From: Bacteroides fluxus YIT 12057
GTDB lineage: Bacteria > Bacteroidota > Bacteroidia > Bacteroidales > Bacteroidaceae
Length of the DNA: 64,000 nucleotides
NCBI RefSeq assembly: GCF_000195635.1
Contig: NZ_GL882697.1
Location: 34,598 to 98,597, forward strand
Direction of reading: 5' to 3'
Below are positions 50,897 through 59,442 of this stretch, in pieces; position 1 is the first letter of the stretch, and each line of letters begins with the position of its first letter. Under the pieces are notes generated by a model. That model did not search any database. It had not been told where the DNA came from and saw nothing but the letters and a program-made list of their open reading frames with translations. The translations under genes and the position numbers were made by a program.

Positions 50897-53482
50897 TTAG
50901 AATATCATCAATATCATGAACCGTATGCCTCCCTTCTTTACTCCCGGAATGTCGGTGTAGGTCAGTCGGCGGACATACTCGATATGCAATAACTTGAAGA
51001 TGTTGTAGATACCTACACTTGCTTCAATGTAAGGGGTATCACCCATGATGTGACTGGTCGGCACGCCATCGCGTGTCGGGAAAAGGAACAAATCCGGGTT
51101 GTTGCTCTTATACGGATTGTTCTTGTCGGTCAATGTGCCCCACAAGCCGCGGATACGGAACATTTCACGCCATTTCAACTTCTTGATGAGAGGAATGCGG
51201 TTGAACAACTTTCCGTTCATGTCATAACTCAGGTTGAGGGAGGCATAACGGTCGTTGAGGAATTCCATATTGTTGATGAGGTTGAAGGACTCATTGTTCT
51301 GGGTGATGTACGAGAGGTTTGCCATGGGCAGGTTCAACAGGGGGAACGGAACTGTGTTCCATTGTGCACCGGCACGGGCGGTAACATCCAGTTTGCCCCA
51401 TGAACCAAACCAGAAACGCTTGCGTATGCTGGCTTCCGTCAGGTTGAAGTTGTATTCGCCTCCCAACACGCCTTTAAAGCCTGCCGTGTGGGAGAGGCTG
51501 AAGATGGGGGCGTCCAAGGATACGGGGACGCGGCGCTGCTTGGTGTTGACAAAGGTTTCACCGGGAGCGTAGCGCAAGGTTACACCCAGTTCGGTAGTAG
51601 TGATGTCATGTACCAGTGTATTCTTTTGGTCCCATTCTCCGGGCGTGCCGCCATTGTTCTTCCAATATTGCAGAATACCCGCAGGCTGGTCGTTGCGGTG
51701 GCGTGCCATGGCCTGGATGGAGAATCCGGCATTCGTTTCCAATTCATAGCTCAGGGTAGCATCGCGCATGTAGGACATCTGGTCGACTTTGGTCCATTTC
51801 CATCCGACGAACAGGTTATCCTTGTCCGTTGCCAGATACTTATCCATGGGGGACATGACATCGTATGTGTACTTGAAGGCGATGTAGTGTTTCGGGAATT
51901 CCCACAACACGTATTCGCGTTTGTTGAAAGAGTAGGCCACTTGTCCCGAATAGAACCATTTTTTGTCTTTGGTACCATATGCACCATAGCCGCTCAAGCT
52001 CCAGTGCGGGTCAAGATTACCGGTAGTCATGCCGCTTACACGGAAGCGCGTACCGTTTACGTAGTTGCTGGTAATCATCGTGTTGATAGGCCCGAAGTCA
52101 AATTTACTCGGATGCTTCTTGCTGCCTGTCTCCACAAAGTTTTCAATCAAGGCCTTTGCCCCGAATATGACGTATTTGAAGCCCGGTATCTGTTCAATCC
52201 GGTTCATGAACAAGTCCATTGTACTCTCTTTCTTGGTGAGTGGCACCTGGCGTACTTTTGCCCAGTATTCATCACTCTTGCCGAGCATGTTCGCTTCCTT
52301 TATGACGCTTCCTTTCAGCCGGAAGAGGCGGGGCTCTATTTCTTCGAATTTATAGTCGGTATATTTGGTGGTACGTTGCACCTCCAGTCCCTGGATACCT
52401 TTGACGAAAGCCAGTTCCACCGTCATGTCGTCATCGGTCAGTACCCAGTTGCTGTCCGGCAACTGTTCGAATTGCTGGACAATGTCGAGGTTCTCCACAA
52501 AGTTGACACCTGTCTTTTTGGGCAGTTTCATGGTGGCTTTTTTCACCGCGTAGGTAGAGTCCTTTACAACGTAGAGGTGGCCGGTAAAACCGAAGTCCTG
52601 CGGGTTTTGGGGGACGAAAGTAAGGTGTACGCACTCTTGTTTGTCCACCATCAAGGTATCCATGAGATAGTATTTATAGAAACTGATGGCGCCACGTCCT
52701 ATGGGACTGACGAAACGGCGTTGCAGCAAGCGGATATCATCATCGTAGATGTTGATGTCCGAGAATACGTCCGTAAGAATGGTACCCAACATATCCCCGG
52801 TACTGAAGAACTCTTCGATACCGTTGGAATTCATCCCTTCAATGATGGTCTTTTCGCTCTTGGGATTTTTACGGTAAATGGTTTTGGATGCCGTCTCTTT
52901 GATGGAGATGGGAAGGATCATCTTGTTGGTCTTTGGCGAAACTTCCACCTGGTCTTTGAAGAAAGAGAACTTTTTGTAGATGCCTTTTTCCGTCTTGTCC
53001 GGTGTGACATCGTTGATGGACATTTTCATCTTTTCGTATTTCTGGAACTGGTAGTAGTCGTTCTCTTCCAGTTTCAATGCTTTCTTATGCTCGATGACCT
53101 TTTTCATAAACTCCACGGCAGGATTATTCTTGCGGGAGTATTTCTCTTTCTTGGGTTTTACCACGACTTCGGCAAGCATGATATCGTCCGGTACCATCTT
53201 TACATTCAGAACTTTGGTCCCGGGAGTTATTTTTATCTTTTGCGTGATGTAACCTACAGCGGAAAAGGTCAGTTCGTCCCAGCCTTTACGCGTTTCAACC
53301 TGGTATTCTCCTTTACCGTTAGAAATCCCGCCTACACCTTTACCCTCGTATTGTACAGTGATATACATCAAGGGTTCGTTGGTGAGGGAGTCTGTTATGA
53401 CACCTTTAATCTGTGCGGATGCGCCGATAGAGGCAAACAAAAACAGCAGAAAAAGGATGAGAGTGATATGTCGTTGCTTCAT
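50897..53482 (-). CDS. DUF5686 outer-membrane protein with N-terminal carboxypeptidase-regulatory domain
   Basis: An 861-aa protein. It has a signal peptide (LILFLLFLFASIGASAQ), then a CarboxypepD_reg-like domain (~25-105: IKGVITDSLTNEPLMYITVQ). A linker with many Lys (PKKEKYSRKNNPAVEFMKK) leads to a long, mostly beta-stranded DUF5686 barrel. That barrel ends in GVKKGGIRFMILMIF. The family is widespread in Bacteroidetes and has no known substrate. It lies 37 bases upstream of rarA on the same strand. A Bacteroides-type -7 element (TAACTTTG, minus strand, 53506-53513) precedes it. Confidence 0.9.
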   Translation of the reverse strand: MKQRHITLILFLLFLFASIGASAQIKGVITDSLTNEPLMYITVQYEGKGVGGISNGKGEYQVETRKGWDELTFSAVGYITQKIKITPGTKVLNVKMVPDDIMLAEVVVKPKKEKYSRKNNPAVEFMKKVIEHKKALKLEENDYYQFQKYEKMKMSINDVTPDKTEKGIYKKFSFFKDQVEVSPKTNKMILPISIKETASKTIYRKNPKSEKTIIEGMNSNGIEEFFSTGDMLGTILTDVFSDINIYDDDIRLLQRRFVSPIGRGAISFYKYYLMDTLMVDKQECVHLTFVPQNPQDFGFTGHLYVVKDSTYAVKKATMKLPKKTGVNFVENLDIVQQFEQLPDSNWVLTDDDMTVELAFVKGIQGLEVQRTTKYTDYKFEEIEPRLFRLKGSVIKEANMLGKSDEYWAKVRQVPLTKKESTMDLFMNRIEQIPGFKYVIFGAKALIENFVETGSKKHPSKFDFGPINTMITSNYVNGTRFRVSGMTTGNLDPHWSLSGYGAYGTKDKKWFYSGQVAYSFNKREYVLWEFPKHYIAFKYTYDVMSPMDKYLATDKDNLFVGWKWTKVDQMSYMRDATLSYELETNAGFSIQAMARHRNDQPAGILQYWKNNGGTPGEWDQKNTLVHDITTTELGVTLRYAPGETFVNTKQRRVPVSLDAPIFSLSHTAGFKGVLGGEYNFNLTEASIRKRFWFGSWGKLDVTARAGAQWNTVPFPLLNLPMANLSYITQNNESFNLINNMEFLNDRYASLNLSYDMNGKLFNRIPLIKKLKWREMFRIRGLWGTLTDKNNPYKSNNPDLFLFPTRDGVPTSHIMGDTPYIEASVGIYNIFKLLHIEYVRRLTYTDIPGVKKGGIRFMILMIF

Positions 53483-53505
53483 ATATTATATATAAATCAG
53501 AGTGC

Positions 53506-53513
53506 AAAGTTAA
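53506..53513 (-). promoter_or_regulatory. -7 element of the DUF5686 gene
   Basis: TAACTTTG on the minus strand, with a TTTG (53536-53539) 22 bases further upstream, approximates the Bacteroides promoter consensus. Confidence 0.6.
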
Positions 53514-53642
53514 CAAATTACTGTTAATCAAGAAGCAAAATAATCTTATATAGTTATAAACCTATCGGCTGTAACCAACAAAAATTACTCTTTATCAAGT
53601 CAGTATCGTACTTTGCACTGCGCTGTATCATCCGTCTCTCAG

Positions 53643-54728
53643 CTATTCGTTGAGCAACGTTTGTACAATTCGTTCTGCTGTCCGCCCGTCCCAGCGGTCG
53701 GGCAGAGTGGCATGTTTCCATTCTCCGTTTAGCAGTTTGTCGAGTGCGGCGGAAAGCGCAAAGGAATTCTCGCCCACCAGTTCATTGGTTCCGATGCGCC
53801 AGGTTTCAGGATGCTCGGCATAAGTGTTGAGAGTGATGCAGGGGACATCAAGGAAAGTAGCTTCTTCGGCGATGTTGCCCGAATCGGTGACGATACCTTT
53901 GGCCTGGTTGATGAGGAATCCGAAATGCAGGTAACTTTGTGGAGGCAGGATATGCAGATTGGGTATGTTCAAGTCCAGCGACTTGACCGCTTTCTCCACG
54001 TATGGATGCAGGGGGGCTACGATGGGCATGCCATCTGCTTTTTCAATGAGAGTCTGTAACAAGGAATGCAGAACTGCTTTCTTTTCCAGCAAATCCCGCC
54101 GGTTGAGAGTGAGCAGCAGATAATTGCCTTTGCGCAAACCGAGTGTAGGGAACCATAAGGGCTGAATCAGACGGTGGCGGTTATAGCGGATGGTGTCTAT
54201 CAGTATGTTTCCCACATAATGGATATATTCAGGTATCATACCTTCCTGGTTGAGGTTACGGTTGGCTACCATACCAGCGGTGAAGAGGTAGTCGGAGATG
54301 GCATCCACAATGGTGCGGTTCACTTCACGGGGCATGTTCATGTCAAAAGAACGGGTGCCGGCAATGACGTGCGCTACCTTCAATCCCCGTTTTTTGGCGA
54401 CGATGGCACAGCTCATGGTGGCGGTCATGTCATCTACAACCAATACTACTTGTGCGGGGTTGGCATCCAGTTCCTTTTCAAAGGCCAGCATGATGGCAGC
54501 CGCTACTTGTGAATGGTCGTGTCCGCTGATCCCGAGGTATGCGTCCGGTCTTTTCATCGCCAGGTCGGAGAAAAGGGAGGCGTCCAGACTGGTGTCATCT
54601 TGAGGACCTGTGTAAACAAGGCGATAGGATATTTTCTTTCCTGCTTCTCTGGCCGCGTCAATGGCACGGCAGATAGGCGCTATTTTCATGAAGTTGGGGC
54701 GTGCACCCGATACGATGGTAATTTTCAT
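53643..54728 (-). CDS. WecB-family UDP-GlcNAc 2-epimerase, divergent
   Basis: A 361-aa protein of the non-hydrolysing UDP-N-acetylglucosamine 2-epimerase family (two Rossmann domains). Early R10 and K15 are kept in SGARPNFMKIAP. Of the E. coli WecB residues, the second Glu is present (PREVNR). The first Glu is replaced (HVIAGTRSFD instead of VEAGLRT), and the His of HRREN is Asn (LTLNRRDLL). Product and substrate are therefore uncertain; it could have a shifted specificity. A Rossmann nucleotide site remains (IVTDSGNIAEEATFLDVPC). It is a single gene with its own upstream region. Confidence 0.8.
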   Translation of the reverse strand: MKITIVSGARPNFMKIAPICRAIDAAREAGKKISYRLVYTGPQDDTSLDASLFSDLAMKRPDAYLGISGHDHSQVAAAIMLAFEKELDANPAQVVLVVDDMTATMSCAIVAKKRGLKVAHVIAGTRSFDMNMPREVNRTIVDAISDYLFTAGMVANRNLNQEGMIPEYIHYVGNILIDTIRYNRHRLIQPLWFPTLGLRKGNYLLLTLNRRDLLEKKAVLHSLLQTLIEKADGMPIVAPLHPYVEKAVKSLDLNIPNLHILPPQSYLHFGFLINQAKGIVTDSGNIAEEATFLDVPCITLNTYAEHPETWRIGTNELVGENSFALSAALDKLLNGEWKHATLPDRWDGRTAERIVQTLLNE

Positions 54729-54751
54729 TTCAAAAATTTTAAATGATGAGA

Positions 54752-54759
54752 CAAAAATA
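54752..54759 (-). promoter_or_regulatory. -7 element of the WecB-like gene
   Basis: TATTTTTG on the minus strand matches TAnnTTTG and lies 24 bases before the start. The gap to the divergent TRIC-like gene carries both promoters. Confidence 0.5.
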
Positions 54760-54862
54760 CGTTTTCTTAGGGAAATTATTTGTTACTTTGCCCCATTATT
54801 TTGAATACACCTTGAAAATTGCCAAGCTTTGATTATTTAATTCTTTAATTTATAAATTCATT

Positions 54863-55492
54863 ATGACAATGCCGACATTTGTTCAGATACTCGATTTTAT
54901 AGGTACATTCGCCTTTGCTATCAGTGGCATACGCCTGGCCTCGGCAAAAAGGTTCGACTGGTTCGGGGCATACGTTGTGGGGTTTGTGACTGCCATAGGC
55001 GGCGGTACGATACGCGATTTGTTGTTGGATGTCACTCCCGGCTGGATGACTGACCCTATTTATTTAATCTGTACGGGGCTAGCCTTGCTGTGGGTTATCC
55101 TTTTCGGAAAGTACCTTATTCATTTGCACAATACGTTTTTTATTTTCGACAGCATCGGTCTGGCGCTGTTTACGGTGGTAGGTGTAGGAAAAAGCCTCGC
55201 TTTGGGGTATCCTTTCTGGGTAGCCATCATCATGGGTAGCATTACCGGTGCGGCCGGAGGTGTGATACGTGACGTGTTCATTAATGAAATCCCGTTGATT
55301 TTCCGGAAAGAGATCTATGCCATGGCGTGTGTGGTGGGCGGTACATGCTATTGGCTGTGCCATCTGTTGGGTCTGGAGGCTTTTATTTGCCAGATTGTAG
55401 GAGGCGTCACGGTTTTTATTACGCGCATTTTGGCAGTGAAATATAGGATTTGCTTACCTATTCTTTCAGGAAACGGGGAACAGGAGGAGTGA
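54863..55492 (+). CDS. TRIC-like (UPF0126/YadS-type) cation channel
   Basis: A 209-aa membrane protein with seven hydrophobic segments, built from two similar halves. The glycine-rich motifs are IGGGTIRDLLLDV in the first half and GAAGGVIRDVF in the second. This is the signature of bacterial TRIC channels, which conduct K+ and form trimers. It is a lone gene with an intrinsic terminator shared with the minus-strand peptidase gene. Confidence 0.9.
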   Translation: MTMPTFVQILDFIGTFAFAISGIRLASAKRFDWFGAYVVGFVTAIGGGTIRDLLLDVTPGWMTDPIYLICTGLALLWVILFGKYLIHLHNTFFIFDSIGLALFTVVGVGKSLALGYPFWVAIIMGSITGAAGGVIRDVFINEIPLIFRKEIYAMACVVGGTCYWLCHLLGLEAFICQIVGGVTVFITRILAVKYRICLPILSGNGEQEE

Positions 55493-55515
55493 TATCACAT
55501 CTATTATCAGGTAAA

Positions 55516-55563
55516 AAGAGGCTCAAAATTAAGAATTCATCTTATTTTGAGCCTCTTTTTTTT
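55516..55563. terminator. Terminator between the TRIC-like gene and the peptidase gene
   Basis: Perfect 14-bp arms (AAGAGGCTCAAAAT 55516-55529 / 55544-55557) are followed by a T-run on the plus strand and preceded by an A-rich stretch, so it can serve both convergent genes. Confidence 0.88.
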
Positions 55564-55581
55564 ATTGGATTGTGTTCTCTA

Positions 55582-58485
55582 TCAGAACATAGTATCCTTC
55601 GTGTTGAACAATTTACGTTCGTTGAGTTTTACGACCTTGCCATACTTTTCCAGTCTTTTCAAGTCTATATCTTTCGGATTACCCATGATGCCGATGGCGT
55701 ATGGTTTTCCCTTGATGTTTTCTTCGTAGAACTTCACGATGTCGTCGAATGTCAGTGCGTCAATCTTCGGCAGGTTTTCTTCGGCAGGATCTCCTTTATA
55801 GCCCATTTGCTGGTACATCTTGAGGTATCGCGCCTTATAGCGGAAGTCCGGATGTGTGCTCAAAGCTTCCTGACGCATGTAGCTTTTGATATTGTCTATG
55901 CGTTCAGCATTCTTTGGCATGTCGTTGATGAGTCCCATGAATACATCCACTGCATCATTGGCCTTGTCGTTTTGTGTGCCGATGTTTCCGATCATGTAGG
56001 TCTGGTTTCCTAAAACCTCTGGTGTTGCTATATAGGCTCCGGCTGTATAGGCCATGGAACGCTTTTCGCGGATTTCATTGATGACCAGTCCGTTGAACCC
56101 TCCGGAGAAATATTGATAGAAAGCATCGCGCAGCACATCGTCTTTCTTTTCATATTTCTGCATAGGCAGGTAGAAGGATATCTGTGCCTGTTCAGCGTCC
56201 GAGTTTGGCAGGAAGTAGATCGTGTTCTCCGTTACCGGTGCCAGGGGAGTGTCTTGAGGCGATTGGCTGGGACGTTCGTTGGCAACCAGCGGCAGATTCT
56301 TGCTCAAGATATCGTATGCGTTTTCGAAGGGCAGAGTACCGCAGTAGAAGATTTCCGCTTCATAGTTGGCGGCACGGTTGATGTCACCTGTCAATTCGGA
56401 TATTTGCAGTTCATAGACTTCCTTGTCTGTCAGTTCATCGATATAGCTGGACTTTTCTCCATGGCGTATGTACTGCGTCAGGGCGTTTGCCAGCAGGCTG
56501 ACGTTCTCTTTACGTTGCTGGCGGCCTCCCAATATGGAGCCTTTGATACGGCTTAATTGTTTGTCGTCCAGTTTGGGCATTAATATCTGGCGGGCAAGGA
56601 GCTGGCAAGCTTGCGGCAACGTTTCTTCATAACCTCTCATGGTGATGTAGAGGTAGTCGTCATCGGCATTCACCGAACAAGTGGCGTTGAGTTTACTCAA
56701 TTCTTCTTTCAACTGCTGGGGTTCGTATGCACCCATGATTCCGGCATTGTTCATTAGTTCTGCTGCGATGCCCAGTTTGGGGAACTCGCGTTCTCCGACA
56801 CCGTATCTCAGCGTCAGGCTGAATATATTGTTTTCCGGATTCTTGGTGTAATACATTTTGGAGCGGTCGTTCAGCTTCTTGATTTGCACGTCACTGAAGT
56901 CCATGAATTTTTCGTTCACGTTTCCGATAGGCATGTTCTTGAACTGTGTGGCATAGAGAGACTGTTTGCCTACAGGCGGCTCGATGGGTTTGTACCCGGG
57001 CTTCTTGATTTTACTTTCTTCTTTATTTTTGCCCTTCTCGATGTAAAGTGCCAGATAGTTGTCGGACAGATATTGCTTGGCGACGCGTTTGATGTCTTCG
57101 TTGGTGATGGCCATGATTTCATCCTTATAGTTCAATACCTTGCTCAAGTCTGTTTCATTGATGAAAGCATTCATCAACTCATTGGCTCTGTTTTCGTTGA
57201 ATTCCATCTGCAGGTCGTAGTCGCGGCACATGTTGTTTTTGATGGCTGCTACCGCCCATTCCTCAAATTCGCCGTTGGCAATTTGCTGGATGGCTTTCAG
57301 GGCTTTCTTTTCCGCACTTTTGTTGGATTCGAAACGGCGTTGGTTTTCGTCGTATAAAGGAATCACATTTACGACGTTGCGTCCCTGTTCGCGGAACGTC
57401 ATGGGGAGAGCTACCCCGCTGGTGAGTTCACCGCCGATTACCAGTTTGTTCAATGTACCGGTGTTGCTGCCGTTGGAAAGTAATTTCATGGCTATTTCCA
57501 GTGCCTTTTCGTCCGGATGTCCTGCAGGTACACCTTTATATACCAGATATACGCTGGGGTAGTAGCCGATTTTGGCATTGTACTGGGTACGCCCTTTGAT
57601 ATCTAACTCAGAATACTGTTTGCGTTCGGGAGTGCTCTTCTTGGGTAAACGGCCAAAGGCGGCATTGATACGTCCGCTGATTTGTTGGGCATTGACATTG
57701 CCGACTAAAATCAGTACCATGTTCTCCGGTGTGTACCATGTATTGTAATACTCGATTAGTTTGCTCAGGCGTGGATTTTTTAAGTGTTCGGGCAGACCTA
57801 ATACCGAACGGGAGTACGGATGTCCTTCAAAGGCTTTGCTTAGCAGGAATTGTTGTTGCACTCTGCCCGGGTTGTCCTGACCGCGATTGTATTCTTCATA
57901 TACGGTTTCCAATTCGGACTGGAAGGTACGGAATACGGGGTTGATGAAACGCTGTGAAGAAATCTCCAGCCACTTGTTGATCTGGAAGGCCGGGAAAGAA
58001 TTAAAATAAATCGTATAATCATAACTGGTTCCGGCGTTCAGACCCTTGGCTCCCATACTTTCCATCAGGTTGGAAAACTCATTGGATACACTTACTTTTC
58101 CGGCCTCGATGGTCAATTCGTTTATTTCTTTTCCGATGGCTTCTTTCTTTATCGGGTCGGCTTCATCTGCCATCTCGTCATATTTGGCGATGATTTTTTT
58201 GTAGATAGGTTCTTCGGCAGCCCAGTCGAGCGTACTGATCTTGTCTGTACCTTTAAACATGACATGTTCCAGGTAATGTGCGAGGCCGGTATATTCGGCC
58301 GGATCATTGACAGCTCCGGTGCGCACGCCGACAGCACCATACACATCTGATTTCGTGTTGTCTTCCCATATATATACGGAAAGACCGTTCTTCAGCTTGA
58401 ATGCTTTTAATCCTTGTCCAAAGGAGGGCAGGGAAATTAAAACCATTGCCAGTAAAAGAACCGGTTTAAACTTAAATGATTTCAT
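55582..58485 (-). CDS. M16-family (insulinase/pitrilysin) zinc metallopeptidase, two-part
   Basis: A 967-aa secreted peptidase. A signal peptide (VLLLAMVLISLPSFGQ) is followed by the active N-terminal half. The inverted zinc motif HYLEH is at 70-74 (AHYLEHVMFKGT) and the downstream Glu is in ETVYEEYNRG. Two large C-terminal M16 domains close the clam-shell; one contains FYFSGGFNGLVINEIREKRS-type sequence. Most likely periplasmic. A -7-like TAGCTTTG element lies on the minus strand at 58532-58539. Confidence 0.93.
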   Translation of the reverse strand: MKSFKFKPVLLLAMVLISLPSFGQGLKAFKLKNGLSVYIWEDNTKSDVYGAVGVRTGAVNDPAEYTGLAHYLEHVMFKGTDKISTLDWAAEEPIYKKIIAKYDEMADEADPIKKEAIGKEINELTIEAGKVSVSNEFSNLMESMGAKGLNAGTSYDYTIYFNSFPAFQINKWLEISSQRFINPVFRTFQSELETVYEEYNRGQDNPGRVQQQFLLSKAFEGHPYSRSVLGLPEHLKNPRLSKLIEYYNTWYTPENMVLILVGNVNAQQISGRINAAFGRLPKKSTPERKQYSELDIKGRTQYNAKIGYYPSVYLVYKGVPAGHPDEKALEIAMKLLSNGSNTGTLNKLVIGGELTSGVALPMTFREQGRNVVNVIPLYDENQRRFESNKSAEKKALKAIQQIANGEFEEWAVAAIKNNMCRDYDLQMEFNENRANELMNAFINETDLSKVLNYKDEIMAITNEDIKRVAKQYLSDNYLALYIEKGKNKEESKIKKPGYKPIEPPVGKQSLYATQFKNMPIGNVNEKFMDFSDVQIKKLNDRSKMYYTKNPENNIFSLTLRYGVGEREFPKLGIAAELMNNAGIMGAYEPQQLKEELSKLNATCSVNADDDYLYITMRGYEETLPQACQLLARQILMPKLDDKQLSRIKGSILGGRQQRKENVSLLANALTQYIRHGEKSSYIDELTDKEVYELQISELTGDINRAANYEAEIFYCGTLPFENAYDILSKNLPLVANERPSQSPQDTPLAPVTENTIYFLPNSDAEQAQISFYLPMQKYEKKDDVLRDAFYQYFSGGFNGLVINEIREKRSMAYTAGAYIATPEVLGNQTYMIGNIGTQNDKANDAVDVFMGLINDMPKNAERIDNIKSYMRQEALSTHPDFRYKARYLKMYQQMGYKGDPAEENLPKIDALTFDDIVKFYEENIKGKPYAIGIMGNPKDIDLKRLEKYGKVVKLNERKLFNTKDTMF

Positions 58486-58531
58486 AAAATAAAGTGTTTT
58501 TATGTAATAAAAGTGTTTTTCTATATGTAGG

Positions 58532-58539
58532 CAAAGCTA
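58532..58539 (-). promoter_or_regulatory. -7 element of the M16 peptidase gene
   Basis: TAGCTTTG on the minus strand matches TAnnTTTG, ~47 bases before the start. The upstream -33 element is not convincing. Confidence 0.5.
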
Positions 58540-58622
58540 TAAAAAAATCACAATTTCTTTACGAAAGATTCGGAAAAAGATTATTTTAAGATGAAAATAA
58601 CACCCGTAAACTACCAGGGGAG

Positions 58623-58656
58623 GGGGTGAAAACTGTCAATTGATAGTTTTCACCCC
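58623..58656. repeat. 34-bp near-perfect palindrome upstream of the sigma-factor gene
   Basis: The arms GGGGTGAAAACT (58623-58634) and AGTTTTCACCCC (58645-58656) enclose GTCAATTGAT, which is itself almost self-complementary. It lies ~100 bases before the ECF sigma gene and also upstream of the divergent peptidase gene, in a spot where an operator for either would sit. There is no T-run. Confidence 0.75.
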
Positions 58657-58758
58657 TAAGAATAATCATCTTCCGTCCCCCGGAATGGAGAATCTTCTTT
58701 ATACTTGCATTCAAGAAAACCTAAACCATTATTAACCATTTAAAAAAAGAAGCAAAGT

Positions 58759-59262
58759 ATGAATACTTACAGTTTTAGAAAAGATTTGCTTGCAGTGCAA
58801 GAGGAACTGCTTCGCTTTGCATACAAGTTGACAGCCGACCGGGAAGAAGCGAATGATTTGTTGCAGGAGACATCTCTAAAGGCTTTGGACAACGAAGACA
58901 AATTTGAACCTGACACGAACTTCAGAGGGTGGATGTACACGATTATGCGTAATATCTTTATTAATAATTATCGGAAAATCGTCCGCGAGCAGACATTTGT
59001 CGACCAGACTGATAACCTGTATCATTTAAGTATGCCGCAGGATTCCGGTTTTGCGAGTACAGAAGGCGCATACGACTTGAAAGAGATGCACCGTATAGTA
59101 AACTCCCTTCCTCGTGACTATAAAGTTCCTTTTTCGATGCACGTTTCCGGTTTCAAATATCGCGAAATAGCCGAACGTCTCGGTTTACCGCTCGGAACCG
59201 TGAAAAGCCGTATATTCTTTACCCGTCAGAAATTGCAGGAAGAATTGAAAGACTTTATCTAA
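58759..59262 (+). CDS. ECF-type RNA polymerase sigma factor
   Basis: A 167-aa sigma-70 family protein with only regions 2 and 4. Region 2 has LRFAYKLTADREEANDLLQE and the -10 recognition helix NFRGWMYTIMRNIFINNYR. Region 4 is the HTH YREIAERLGLPLGTVKSRI. No anti-sigma factor or FecR-type gene is adjacent, so its control must come from elsewhere or from its own promoter. It might be held by the palindrome upstream. Its regulon is unknown. Confidence 0.93.
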   Translation: MNTYSFRKDLLAVQEELLRFAYKLTADREEANDLLQETSLKALDNEDKFEPDTNFRGWMYTIMRNIFINNYRKIVREQTFVDQTDNLYHLSMPQDSGFASTEGAYDLKEMHRIVNSLPRDYKVPFSMHVSGFKYREIAERLGLPLGTVKSRIFFTRQKLQEELKDFI

Positions 59263-59442
59263 GCCATCAAGCTGTGAATTGCTATCTTGAGATGGCAAAG
59301 TATCTACAATTTGGTTGCATTATGATATAAAACATATCTTTATACTTGAATTTTTAGGGATTATTCTTGACTATATGTCAGAATAATCCTTTATATTTGT
59401 ATATGTTAAGTTAACCGAAGAAAAAATCACTTATTACTGACT

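Noticed and set aside
51488..53527. 679-aa plus-strand open frame opposite the DUF5686 gene.
   Set aside because: The minus-strand gene has a signal peptide, domains and a promoter element; the plus frame has none of these.
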